Below are positions 9,764 to 19,460 of a DNA stretch of 64,000 nt, piece after piece. Below the pieces are notes generated by a model. That model was not told where the DNA came from, ran no database searches, and worked only from the letters and a program-made list of their open reading frames with translations. How positions within the stretch are numbered: the first letter of the stretch is position 1; every line of letters begins with the position of its first letter. The translations under genes and the position numbers were made by a program. Source of the DNA: Plasmopara viticola (lineage: Eukaryota; Oomycota; Peronosporomycetes; Peronosporales; Peronosporaceae); assembly GCA_001695595.3 (NCBI GenBank), contig MBPM02000073.1, positions 372,001-436,000 of the forward strand, read 5' to 3'.

Positions 9764-10051
9764 ATGCTTCGTTCGTGCGGTTTCGTGCTCATTCTGGCTC
9801 CATTCCTGGCCACTAGTAACGGTATTGTGGACGCCAGTCAAGGCGCTCAGCGTCTTCGAAGAAAACTACAATCGGAAATTGCCGCAGCAGAAGAAAGGAT
9901 GGCTTTGATCATTGTTATTAATGAGTTTACAAGTAAGCCAAATACGAAAATTGAGACTTTGCCTCTTGAAGCGCGAGCAAGAAAAATTAAAGCTCTGAAA
10001 GTAAGAAAATCTAAGAAAGTTGATGCCATACCAAAGACGAAAACAACATGA
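9764..10051 (+). CDS. Candidate secreted QXLR-EER effector-like protein (only open n copy)
   Basis: 95 aa. Residues 1-20 form a signal peptide (basic start, core FVLILAPFLAT, small residues before a likely cut at about 19-25). QRLR lies at residues 29-32 and EER at 43-45, followed by a Lys/Arg-rich tail (residues 68-95). This matches the oomycete RXLR-dEER layout with the Q-for-R variant known from downy mildew effectors. Such proteins are typically secreted and act inside host cells; no host target can be inferred. The promoter and first codons are of the j type, while the body is of the n type. Eight other n copies in the window carry stops or a frameshift. After TGA another frame stays open for 43 codons (10044-10175), so the product may be truncated. 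It has no introns or neighbours to support expression. Confidence 0.6.
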   Translation: MLRSCGFVLILAPFLATSNGIVDASQGAQRLRRKLQSEIAAAEERMALIIVINEFTSKPNTKIETLPLEARARKIKALKVRKSKKVDAIPKTKTT

Positions 10052-10175
10052 CCTTTTTGCTTTTGTGGGCGTGCGTCCTCATGAAGAATTGAAACAAATC
10101 AGAGATGTCTTCTACAGTCAAATTTTAGCTACTTTTCTCGTGGAGAATAATTCCGGTATTTTATTTTATATCTAA
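10044..10175 (+). other. Conserved open frame continuing past the gene n stop
   Basis: In the +1 frame relative to gene n, 43 sense codons run from inside the last codons to TAA at 10173-10175, including FVGVRPHEELKQIRDVFYSQ. The frame is also open in other n copies (e.g. minus strand from 60937, read through 60900-60810). Either an old frameshift separated a longer C-terminal domain, or this is chance. No splice signal is obvious. Confidence 0.35.
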
Positions 10176-10224
10176 TTCCCAATAACAAGCAGCTACGATG
10201 CACATTCTTGACACTATTGGTCCC

Positions 10225-10579
10225 TATTAGAAATAACCGGTTACCTTCGGCCTTATTTCGGTTTATAAGGCTTTCCAAACAACGATAGCGTCATGGACAG
10301 ACATATGGACAGGCGCACTCAAGATGATTGCACCCTAATGGGATGGTGATTGCGCCCGGATGGGAAGATGATTGCGCCCGGATGGTAAGTCCTTCTCATT
10401 GGCTTGGATAAATAAATGGCTTAGATGTGGCAAAGTAGTTGCGAACTAAGGACCTTATAAATACATTCACTTTGAAATTTTCTTTATTCCTCACACGTGT
10501 CTGCGCTCGGTTCTCCCTCGCGCAGACTCTTCACTACACTCCTCAACTCGTTGCCTTCGCTCCGCTCACCCTTCTAACA
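10225..10579 (+). repeat. Copia 2 5' LTR
   Basis: 355 bp, TATTAGA...TTCTAACA. It has about three tandem copies of a 22-bp G/C-rich motif (GATTGCGCCCGGATGG core) at about 10320-10390, where the 3' LTR has one. TATAAATA at about 10455 precedes the Inr-like TTCACTTT at 10466-10473. Confidence 0.88.
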
Positions 10580-10594
10580 GGTTATGAGTCCAAC
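10580..10594 (+). promoter_or_regulatory. Copia 2 primer-binding site, half-tRNA-iMet type
   Basis: GGTTATGAGTCCAAC immediately follows the LTR. Its complement resembles the anticodon stem-loop of initiator tRNA-Met (CATAACC with CAT as anticodon) with one mismatch in the stem, as in Drosophila copia, which primes from an internal tRNA-iMet fragment. The tRNA comparison is from general knowledge. Confidence 0.6.
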
Positions 10595-11400
10595 TATGAC
10601 CTCGATGCATGACGTCTCAGCCAACGTCGCCATCGACAATTTCAACGGCGACAACTATGGAACGTGGAACTGCTACATGCGTGGCGTGTTTCTTATCAAA
10701 GCCGTGTGGCATGTTGTCAACCGCGAGGTGACTCCGACGTTTGTTGACCCTCGTGTCTTGGACGAACATGTCAGGACAAGCAACATTGCTTTTGAATTGA
10801 TGCTGCTCCATACGGATGCAGACTATCACCACGTTGTTGATAACTGCGAGGAGGCGTGGGTTGCGTGGGCGCGTATTAAGACGCTGTACGGCGGATCGCA
10901 AAAGGCTGGTCGCATCTACATGGAGCGACAACTCTTCAGCATGGAGATGGCAGAAGGTGATAACGTCCTACATCACAGCATCGGCGCGAAGATGGAGGAC
11001 GAAGACGTTGCAATCTGCCTTTTGCGAAATCTGCCCAAGAGTTTCGAGAATGTCGTGCTCAACTTGGAGATCAGCAATGCGGAGTTGTCGACTCAGGATG
11101 TGGTCAAAGTGCTGACGAATGAGCACATTAAGAGACAAGGGTCGAAAACTACGACAATTAAGACTGAGGAAGTGGCAAGTGCGTCAGCACAGAGCGAGAA
11201 TATCGCCAGTGCGCATACTGCGGAAAGTTGGGGCATTCGGCGGAGCGGTGCTGGACCAAGCAGAAGGATGATAATCGAAATGCTCGACGCGGCGGCCAAG
11301 CTCGTGGATGCGGAGCAAACAACGTTCACTATCGACCAAGCGATCAATACGACTACGACCGTGTTGCGTTTGCGGTCTCACTGGAGTGTAGACTTCCAAC
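10584..11400 (+). pseudogene. Copia 2 gag region with CCHC knuckle out of frame
   Basis: The open frame 10584-11489 (301 aa) begins at an ATG 5 nt into the primer site and carries the gag N-terminus ([17 protein letters not shown], like the copia LxGxNYxxW motif). Further gag blocks follow ([17 protein letters not shown]). The zinc knuckle [14 protein letters not shown] (11210-11251, a complete CX2CX4HX4C) lies in a different frame, so a frameshift occurs at about 11150-11210. Gag would package element RNA. Confidence 0.8.
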
Positions 11401-11409
11401 ACAAAAAAT

Positions 11410-12645
11410 ATGCCTGTAATGTGGGCGACCGACAGTGGCGCAACGCATCACATATGCAACAACAAGGACAGATTTACAAGACTCGATGAGAACAATTTTG
11501 GCGAACTTTCGGTCGCTGACGGAAAAAAGACTGCAATTGAAGGTGTCGGGACCATCATTGAACGCGTGGTTTTGCTAGATGGTATAGAATCCGACATTGA
11601 ATTCAAGGACGTATTGTTCGTGTCAGCAATGAACAAGAATTTGCTTTCGGTGCCAAAGATCAACAAGAGCGGCAAGTTCCAGGTGGTATTTGATAGTCCA
11701 CGCATGGACATAGCGCGCAAAGTCTCGAAATAGGTTGTGGCTACAGCAGGTCTTGTGGACAGTCTTTACTGGCTTCGTACTTCCCAGTATTCAGCAAACT
11801 CGGCGGTGCGGGGACAAAACCCAATCTGCATGCAAAAATGGGTCACGCGCCACTCGACATGCTTCGCAAGATGTTCAACGGCGGGATAATCACGGACGCA
11901 AATGTGCCACTAGGTTTTAAGTGACCAAGGTATGTGTCGAGGGTGTCAATTAGGAAAAATGGTTCAAAAATCATTTCCTAGCTCTCAAGACAAGCGTCAA
12001 TAGGATACGTTTGAGCTTCTTCACTTCGACATATGCGGTCTCATGGAACAAGACTCTATGGGTGGAAGCAGGTACTTGCTCTTCATTGCCGACGAAGCCA
12101 GCGGATGCATGAAGGTCTTTTGCTTAAGGGCCAAATCTAAATCCGAAGAATGTCTCACAAGCTACATTCTCAAAGGTCAGACGCAATTTAACAAACAAGT
12201 CAAGTTTGTGAGACATGATGGAGCGCGACAATTCGCAACAAATTCGCTCAAGATCTTCTACAGCGATCAGGGTATCGAGCAGCAAGTCACGGAACCATAC
12301 GCGCATCAAACAAATGGTACAGCTGAGCGGGCCACCAGAACCATAGTTACTATTGTCCGCGCCTTATTGCACTATGCAAAACTTGACAAGTGCTTTTGGG
12401 GTGAAGCGGCAATGACAGCAATCTATATCAAGAATCGACAGTTTCACCCAAGACTTCGAGCAAAACTCCATTTGAAATTGTGTATAAGTACAAGCACCTT
12501 CGGGTTTTTGGTTGCCGAACATTTACTCTCACACCAAGAGAAAAGCGACTCAAGTGGGACCCAAAAGCTCGCGCCGGTATCTTTTTGGGCTATCAAGAGT
12601 CATCAAATGCTTATCGAATCTTTGACATCGAGGCAGGACAAATAA
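11410..12645 (+). pseudogene. Copia 2 protease and integrase region
   Basis: The protease frame 11410-11733 has [14 protein letters not shown] (active-site DSG). A shifted frame then gives the pre-integrase GHAPLDMLRKM block, CRGCQLGKM and a TAG at about 12001. The integrase core is open at 12043-12645: its first acidic region (HFDICG) lies just upstream, the second Asp is in VRHDGARQF and the Glu is in QTNGTAERATRT. At least three reading-frame breaks separate these parts. Confidence 0.8.
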
Positions 12646-13870
12646 TCGTTAGTCGTGACGTCAACTTTGATAAATCAAGGCTTGGCTTCACATCTACGAG
12701 GCCACCGGCTCCTGACAGTGATGACGATGAAATCAATCTTGATCCGCTCACCATCGATGACAGTGATCCAGTGTACCGAATGAATTTCAAGTCATCCGGA
12801 CAGCGCAAGAACCGATCAGGCGCATATGACGCTAACAATGATTCAGCTCTCCCACGCTACGAGTATCACGAGAATGGACTTGAGGAATCAAGTGCGCCTG
12901 AAAGTCTTGACGGACGACGAGCAAAACGCAGATCTGTTGAGCGAATGACCAGTAATCAAGAAAATGTAGATGAGAAGAGCGAAACAAATGATCATTCGGT
13001 GCCACGCGATTTTTGGCATGCAAGCGCCAATGCAGTCGTAGCTACCGACCTTTCTGAACCATCCAGTTATCAAGATGCGGTTAGTGGACCAGATCAAGTA
13101 CATTGGCGAAAAGCAGTGCGTGCATAATTGGACTCTGTGCGAATTCGCAACGTGTTTCGAGCGGCCAAACTCCCAGCAAGACAACATGCCATTGGAACGA
13201 GGTGGATTTTCAAGATCAAGCGTAACGCCGACGGATCAATTGAAAAATACAAGGCGCGTCTCGTCGCAAAAGGGTTCAAACAGCAATATGGCATTGACTA
13301 CACGAAGACGTTATCGCTCGTGGTCAAGTAAGTCACACTACGTATGGTGATCAGCTTGACAAAGTATTTCGGATGGCTCCTCGACCAACTTGATGTTGTT
13401 ACGGCACTCCTCTGTGGTGTCATGAAAGAAGTCGTTTATTGTGTGGTACCAGAAGGAGTGGAGCTTGAAGGTATTTTCGATTGCTTGGAACTGTTGAAAG
13501 CAATTTACGGCCTAAAATAAGCATCACGAGCTTGGAACGAGACCGTTGGTGAATTTGAATGCTGCATTTGTTTTCGTGTATCTGCTTTCGACCCGTGCCT
13601 CTATATCAAGAACGTCGACGGCCACTGTAATTTGCTACTGGTTTATGGGGATGATGTTCTCATCACTGGCAGTTCAGCTGAGCTCATCTCAAACACTTAA
13701 GGGAGTCTCGTGTCACGCTTTGAGATGACGGATAGTGCGCCTTTGTTCTGGACATCGAATTTTGGAGAACGTTGATGGCAGCATCACACTTTGCCGAAAG
13801 CGCTATGTCGACGACATTCTCAAACGATTCGGCATGAGTGACTGCAAGGCAGTAATGAGTCCGGCTGACT
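12480..13870 (+). pseudogene. Copia 2 integrase C-terminus and reverse transcriptase
   Basis: 12480-13127 continues integrase (HLRVFGCRTFTLTPREKRLK, then GIFLGYQESSNAYRIFD) and an acidic linker. RT begins at 13128-13331 ([31 protein letters not shown]), then decays through stops at about 13330 and 13518. The catalytic motif reads YGDD (LLVYGDDVLITGS at about 13640-13678), where most copia RTs have YVDD. The cDNA-synthesis function is certainly lost. Confidence 0.8.
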
Positions 13871-13884
13871 AAAGCTTACAGCTC

Positions 13885-14608
13885 GTGCCAAGCGCTGCAA
13901 ATCCAAAGGCCGATGTTCCATTTCGTGAAGCTGTGGGTGCTTTGATGCATCTAATAACTGCAACGCGTCCAGACATTGCTTTGCCGTTGGATATGTATCA
14001 CGTTCATGGAGAACCCGCAAGCCGAACACTGGATTGCGATCAAAAAATTTCTTCGATACCTTCAAGGAAGCAAGTCGCACAACATCACATCCAAGGGTGG
14101 TGATCAAGTGGATTTCCGTGGATATTCGGATGCAGACTGGGCTGGCGATCATGCGGACCGCAAGTCAACTTCTGGTTTTACATTTATGTTGATGAGGGCG
14201 TCTTTGAGTCGAAAGAGCAAGAAACAATCAAGCGTTTCGCTCTCGACCAGCAATACTGAATACATCGCACTCAGCTTGGCGAGACAAGAAGGCAAGTGGG
14301 TACATTGTCTTCTGTGTGAAATCTCAAGTGCAGCTGGTAAAGATAGACCAGTACTAAAGATATTTGGAGATAATCAATCATGTATCAAGATGACAAAGAA
14401 TTCGGTCAACTATGGTCGAGCCAAACACATTGATATCAAATATCATCACATTCGTGACAAAGTCAAGCGAAGCGAAGTTAAGCTTCAAATTTGCGAAACC
14501 TCGGCAATCCTGGCAGACATCATGACAAAGGCACTTCCAGGACCACGTCACACTGACCTTATGAGGGCTCTCGGAATCACGCGTGCTCGTGTTGAGGGGG
14601 AGTATTAG
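13885..14608 (+). pseudogene. Copia 2 RNase H and element 3' end
   Basis: The open frame 13976-14608 carries the RNase H blocks GYSDADWAGDHADRKSTSG, STSNTEYIALSLARQE, GDNQSCIKM, and AKHIDIKYHHIRDKV near the C-terminus. The preceding 13885-14103 frame holds the RT-RNase H linker (VGALMHLITATRPDIALPL), so one more frameshift lies near 13976-14040. The stop overlaps the start of the 3' LTR. Confidence 0.82.
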
Positions 14609-14942
14609 AGGTAACCGGTTACCTTCGGCTTTATTCCGGTTTACAAGGCTTTCCAATACGAGCGGCCGCCCGACGTTTCAAACAAACAACGATGGCGTCA
14701 TGGACAGACATATGGACAGGCGCACTCAAGATGATTGCGCCCGGATGGTAAGTCCTTCTGATTGGCTTACATAAATATATGGCTTGAATGTAGCAAAGCA
14801 ATTGCAAACTAAGGACCTTATAAATACACTCACTTTGAAATATTCTTTCTTTCTCACAAGTGTCTTTGCTCGTTTCTCCCTCGCGCATACTCTTCACTAC
14901 ACTCCTCAACTCTTTGCTTTTGCGATGCTCAATCTTCTAACA
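14603..14942 (+). repeat. Copia 2 3' LTR
   Basis: 340 bp. It has about 29 bp (around 14658-14686, including GCGGCCGCCCGACG) missing from the 5' LTR, and only one copy of the 22-bp motif. Both LTRs keep the TATA and Inr-like block. Confidence 0.88.
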
Positions 14943-15660
14943 GTCCCTGCTAACAAAAGTATAGCACGTATGCATCGGTTTCTCGCTAGCTCTTGCTTGT
15001 GCTTATGGTGAAGTATGTGTTTATAGGTCCAGGCTCACATAAAGCCCGTCCAATGCGTCAAATCAACGAAGTAAGGCTTTAATAACAATCTACCACAGCT
15101 CGAGCAATAACTCAGTCAAGTTTGCTAAGTATGGTCAAAAGGCCATTTTGCAGGGAAGTCGACGCTGCTCTTTGTGTATTTAAAGAGAGTGTGTTTGAAT
15201 ATTTGGCAAGACTAGTGGCCCTTTGATCGCCATTTACCATACTTGAATAGTAAACTTGACCGAGTCATTGCTCGAGCAACGGTAAAGTGCTATTGGAGTC
15301 TGTTTGATACACAAGACGGGCTTCATGTGCGCCTTAACCTCTGGATACTTATTTGTTAGTGAGCTTCACCCAACTAAGCGCAGCGAAAGTTCAATAGCAC
15401 GTGGCATACTGTCATTAGTAGCGACCGATCACATCAAAAATTGGCTTTGTAGCAACAATAAGTCAGACCGCAGTATTTTTTGCCATAAAAAAACAAGGCA
15501 ACTGATTGGAATGAGTAAACCGAAGGACAATATATTTTCTTGTCACTAAAGAGTACGATACTCGGTTTTGGTTTCTCTTTAGCTTTGGCTTTGAACAAGT
15601 CAACTTGGCTTGCTTGCATGGTTTTGATGGTGGATTCCACGACATTTGATCCCCGACTTG

Positions 15661-15774
15661 TCAGTGACGATCGCGCGGAGGGGAAGTGCGACGATCGGGG
15701 AGAGGGGTCTCAGAACCGTAATCAGTGGCCAGAAATGTAGCCAGAGTGAGCACGAAACCGCACGAACGACGCAT
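15661..15774 (-). CDS. Segment j signal-peptide ORF (L2 copy)
   Basis: 37 codons from an ATG at 15774: MRRSCGFVLTLATFLATDYG, then a Pro/Arg-rich tail and TGA. The leader keeps its hydrophobic core with one Thr replacement. The downstream k frame (minus, about 15640-15434) is open and Lys-rich. Function unknown. Confidence 0.42.
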   Translation of the reverse strand: MRRSCGFVLTLATFLATDYGSETPLPDRRTSPPRDRH

Positions 15775-16807
15775 GCTTCACAACTTTGCAGTGCAAAAAG
15801 AATAGTGGCCTCTGGTCGTGCTTGAGCTGCAGAAACTCTATTTACTGAAATGATTTGCCAACTAGGATGGGTAACGATCACATGAGAGCGACAAGATCCG
15901 AAAGAAGAGAGACGATTTAAATTCCTGGTGGACTATCCATGTTTGCAAAGCTTTCATGTACATGAAACCGGGAGTAAACTCCGGATTACGCGAAATTCCG
16001 CAAAGTCGTTAGATTCTATGCGTACATAGGTACCTGTCGCGAGGTCCAAGGCAGTAAGAAACTTTCTAGCATTGCTATTTATTGCGACATAATACCACTA
16101 AGTCTTTTGCACTTCGTTGTCATTATCTTCACATCACCATTGCTCCTGGTCGTGCTAAAGCTGCAAAAACTTCATTTTCTTCGATAATTTGCCAATGCGA
16201 AAGAAATGAGGCGAATTAAATTTCTGGGAGGTTACCCATGTTTGCAAAGCTCTCGTTTACATGGAATACCGGTAGTATGTTCCTGATTACGCGAACTTAA
16301 GCAAGGCCGTTAGATTCTGTGCGTGCTGTCGCGAGGTCCAATGCCGTCTTAAATATCAAGTAATTCTATTTAATGCGTTATTATACAACTGCGCCTTTTG
16401 CACTTCATTGTCCTACAAAGTACGCCCTCACATTTATCTTCACATCACCATTCGTCGCATAAACCATCTACATATGGTCCACACGACAAGACGTCCATGC
16501 GACAAATGGGAGCGGCCGTTCTGATACGGGGAAGTATTCGTTGTCTTTACTACTTGATAGCAAACACATCATCTCGATTCTATCCACTAAACGGTACTTC
16601 AAGGAGACCAATGCCGTCTAAAAATATCTAGCAATGTCTCTTACTCCTAAAGTAATAGCAAGTAGTAATTCGTTATTATGCGATGCAATTGCATCATTCC
16701 TTTAAGATACGATCGGAAATGAATAGCATCCTAAGAAGACCGACAGTCATCTTAATCATTGCATCAGCTTAAGCAGCTGTACCACCTTTGAGATTTTTTG
16801 ACCATTT

Positions 16808-17030
16808 CTAAACTGAATCGGGAGCAAAGATCTGATAGAAATATGTTGTAGAAATACAGCATTGTGCATTGTCGCGATTTGTGTTGTACTCATTTAATGG
16901 CGCTTCCACCGATCGACGATAAGTTAAAAGGCTCTCACGGTCGTAATGAACACCCTTGTGACTAGAATCGGACGCACAGCTTACTAGACGGCTGCCGAGG
17001 GCTGCTTTAAGCCAATTCAATGATGTTCAG
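16808..17030 (-). pseudogene. Segment f ORF, L2 copy, frameshifted
   Basis: The minus-strand f frame is open from about 17020 to 16808 but is shifted before its conserved C-terminus (a base is lost near 16815, compare 28217-28483). Includes DNAQCCISTTYFYQ. Confidence 0.35.
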
Positions 17031-17144
17031 AGACTGCAGCTTTGTTTTGCAATACTGTCAACCTTTGAGTCCTTTATGACTTTTGGTTGATGTGCCATTG
17101 AGAGCTTTCCGAGTGCTAGTTTGTTACTCGCGGTTTGACACAGT

Positions 17145-17290
17145 TGTTAACATTACACCGCTGAATGCATGTTGAACAGGTGGATGGCTTCACAGTAATT
17201 ACAAGTACGTCACAATTAGTAATTATATATGGTAGCCATTAATTGGTCAGGATAAATATGTTCACTTCGGTTTCTACTTTCTTCTCAACA
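17145..17290 (+). repeat. Copia 3 5' LTR (LTR A)
   Basis: 146 bp. The candidate Inr TTCACTTC at 17261-17268 follows GATAAATATG. GGTTAACAGCCGC directly after it is the primer-binding position; I could not assign the tRNA. Confidence 0.9.
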
Positions 17291-17338
17291 GGTTAACAGC
17301 CGCAAACAACAGTCTCGCATCACCACACCGTCACCGCT

Positions 17339-17640
17339 ATGACTACCAAGCGCACCGAAGTCTCGTAGGAGATGGTAACTACTACCGTTGGGAGTTCAAC
17401 ATGAGAATGGCCCTTGCAAGAAAAAGGCTGCTGGGACACATTATGGGCGCGAAGGGCGAGAGCGAAATAACAGAGACGTGGCTCGTGAATGACGCCAAGG
17501 CATTGGGTATAATGTCCCAGGGCGTCGAGATACAACACCAGACCAAGATACGGTCTGCTACTCGTGCCTTGGAGGCATAGGGAACGCTTCGCGATTTCTA
17601 CCATCGTTCACTCTACACAACCGTGTCACGATGACACGGT
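17339..17640 (+). pseudogene. Copia 3 gag N-terminus, broken
   Basis: The ATG at 17339-17341 opens MTTKRTEVS and then meets TAG. The remaining homologous residues (matching GNYYHWEFNMRMTLARKGLLGHI of copia 4 in meaning) fall in other frames, with a further TAG at about 17578. Several bases are lost or gained here relative to copia 4 at 21642-21930. Confidence 0.75.
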
Positions 17641-18608
17641 GCCTTCATGAGTTTAAGATGGAGAGTGGCACTCGCATGGTGGAACATCTGGACGCGTTCG
17701 ATGAGCTGGTCGTGGGACTCCAGATGACGGGAGAGCCGGTGAATGAATCAAGACAACTAGTGGTGCTTCTGAGCAGCTTGCCGGCGGAATATGAAATAAT
17801 ATCTTCTATCGTGGAGAACGCCAAGGACATCACTCTGATCGAAGTCAAGGAGAAGCTGTTGAAGGAGTCAGACAGACAACAGAAGAAGGAAGCAAGTGAG
17901 AAAGCGTTTCGAGCCACAGGCAATGATGGACAGATCAAGGGCAGACGAGGAAGTGGCTGCAAGATTTACGCGCCACGGAAGGGCGGCGGTTTTCGAGGAA
18001 AATGCTTCAATTTTGACCAGACTGGTCATATGAAGCGGGACTGCCCAGCTGCTGAGAGCCGTTCCCGAAACCGTTATAGCGGTAATGATGCAGTGTTTGC
18101 TGTGGGGGATGAGCAATTAGTAAGCTGGCTGATCGACAGTGGTGCGACGTCACACATGACCCCTCACCGAAGTGACTTGATCGACTTCAAGCAGCTTAAA
18201 GACGACATCAAGGTAACAATTGCAGATGACAGAAAGTTACGCGTCGAAGGAGCTGGAACGGTGAAGCTTATCGGCTTAGATGGAAGACGCATATCGATGA
18301 TGGAAGTGCTGCTTATCCCAGGACTTGACAGACGTCTACTGTTGGTGGGAAAGCTTGCCGAACGTGGACCAAGTGTGAAGTTTCAGCGTGCTTCGTGCAT
18401 CATTTGGGACAAGAACGAAGCTTTGGCAACTGGGACAAGAAATGGGAAAGCTTACACACTGGATTGTGAGCAAGAGGAGGCACGATTGGTGCAATACTCG
18501 GGAGTTGATAATCAGTGGGAGTTATGGCACGCTCGTATGGGACATTCAAGTGAGGACATTTTAGTGAAGACTATGCGATTCACAGAAGGTATTCCTGCGC
18601 TAAAATAA
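17631..18608 (+). CDS. Copia 3 gag-protease fragment
   Basis: A 325-aa open segment covers the gag C-terminal half (FDELVVGLQMTGEPVNESRQ, LLSSLPAEYEIISSIVENA). It then has a knuckle reading CFNFDQTGHMKRDC, in which the second Cys of the CCHC motif is Phe. The protease SWLIDSGATSHMTPH and the pre-integrase block WELWHARMGHSSEDILV follow. It ends at TAA 18606-18608 where copia 4 continues. The first Met is internal; the real gag start is upstream and broken. A catalytic DSG is present but the particle protein is incomplete. Confidence 0.8.
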   Translation: MTRCLHEFKMESGTRMVEHLDAFDELVVGLQMTGEPVNESRQLVVLLSSLPAEYEIISSIVENAKDITLIEVKEKLLKESDRQQKKEASEKAFRATGNDGQIKGRRGSGCKIYAPRKGGGFRGKCFNFDQTGHMKRDCPAAESRSRNRYSGNDAVFAVGDEQLVSWLIDSGATSHMTPHRSDLIDFKQLKDDIKVTIADDRKLRVEGAGTVKLIGLDGRRISMMEVLLIPGLDRRLLLVGKLAERGPSVKFQRASCIIWDKNEALATGTRNGKAYTLDCEQEEARLVQYSGVDNQWELWHARMGHSSEDILVKTMRFTEGIPALK

Positions 18609-18635
18609 GGTATTAAGACCCTGTGTGGTGGATGC

Positions 18636-19430
18636 ATGAAGGGCAAGCAGACGATCGAAGCCTTTCCAGGACGCTCCATGACAAAGACATCACGTGTATT
18701 GGAATTAGTTCACACAGACGTGATGGGACCCATGAAGACACTTTCAAAAGGAGGTGCTAAATACATTTTGACGTTTGTGGATGATTATTCACGATATGTG
18801 GTGGCTTACTTTCTGGCAAAGAAGAGTGAAGTTGCCGACAAGATCAAGATGTTCAAAGCACTGCATGAGAATCAGTGGGGAACCCGTATCAAGTGCCTGC
18901 GTTCGGACAATGGAACGGAGTTTGTCAACAAGACAGTTACGGATTTATGTCAGCGGAACGGTATCATACATCAGCGTACAGTACCATACAGTCTCCAACA
19001 AAATGGAATTGCAGAACGAATGAACCGTACGATAATGGAAAAGGCACGGAGCATGCTACACTACAAGTGTGTTCCGACATGTTGGTGGGCAGAGGCAGTA
19101 AGCACTGCGGTGTACCTGATCAACCGCTCTCCTAATACAATGCACCCAAATAACACCCCATATGAACTGGGATTTAAGATGAAGCCACGGATGGATCATC
19201 TTAGGGTGTTTGGGTCTCATGGATATGCTCACGTTGATCAAGTGAAGAGGACGAAGATCGAAGCCAAAAGCTTCAAGTGCATGTTCCTTGGTTATGCCGA
19301 AGACACCAAGGGATACCGAGTTTACGATTTGGAGAAAGACAAGATATCAGTATCACGGTCGGTGAAGCTGGACGAGCGTGAAGTGGGCGGCATTTATGAG
19401 ACACACCCGCCCAAACAAATAAAAGTGTAA
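18636..19430 (+). CDS. Copia 3 integrase fragment
   Basis: 264 aa with all three catalytic positions: Asp in HTDVMGPMKTLSKGG, Asp in LRSDNGTEFVNK, and Glu in QQNGIAERMNRT. The C-terminal blocks are MDHLRVFGSHGYAHVD and CMFLGYAEDTKGYRVYDLE. It starts at an internal Met in the zinc-finger region (CGGCMKGKQT lies just upstream in frame). A TAA at 19428-19430 separates it from the RT frame, which resumes in the same frame at 19461. It would catalyse cDNA insertion. Confidence 0.82.
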   Translation: MKGKQTIEAFPGRSMTKTSRVLELVHTDVMGPMKTLSKGGAKYILTFVDDYSRYVVAYFLAKKSEVADKIKMFKALHENQWGTRIKCLRSDNGTEFVNKTVTDLCQRNGIIHQRTVPYSLQQNGIAERMNRTIMEKARSMLHYKCVPTCWWAEAVSTAVYLINRSPNTMHPNNTPYELGFKMKPRMDHLRVFGSHGYAHVDQVKRTKIEAKSFKCMFLGYAEDTKGYRVYDLEKDKISVSRSVKLDEREVGGIYETHPPKQIKV

Positions 19431-19460
19431 CACGTTACCAAAGACAACGACGAAAGTGCT

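Larger units (their letters stand above)
10225..14942 (+). mobile_element. Copia 2: Ty1/copia LTR retrotransposon, old and degraded
   Basis: LTRs are at 10225-10579 and 14603-14942, with a 5-bp target duplication GTCCC at 10220-10224 and 14943-14947. It is inserted in segment m of an inverted unit: the host sequence continues with AAGTATAGCACG after the element. The purine run GAGGGGGAG directly before 14603 is the polypurine tract. Internal coding order is gag, zinc knuckle, protease, integrase, RT, RNase H. This family is distinct from the other copia copies here, and LTR divergence with several indels indicates the oldest insertion. Confidence 0.92.
14943..17144 (-). repeat. Segmental repeat unit L2 (e to m), inverted orientation
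   Basis: Read on the minus strand this is e, f, g, h, i, j, k, l, m; the m-n part continues at 9764-10219 on the other side of copia 2. It ends at the copia 3 LTR inside segment e (GACACAGT). The 14950-15440 stretch (m-l) holds only decayed l. The 15780-16380 stretch holds h/i promoter-like repeats. Confidence 0.88.

Noticed and set aside
9847..10029. Antisense ORF over gene n with apparent membrane segments (also at 46150-46425, 51436-51687)
   Set aside because: A shadow of gene n; its hydrophobicity comes from the complement of the Lys/Glu-rich sense frame.
9764..10051. Canonical RXLR effector
   Set aside because: No exact R-x-L-R is present at the right place; the motif is QRLR, so it is called QXLR-like with moderate confidence.
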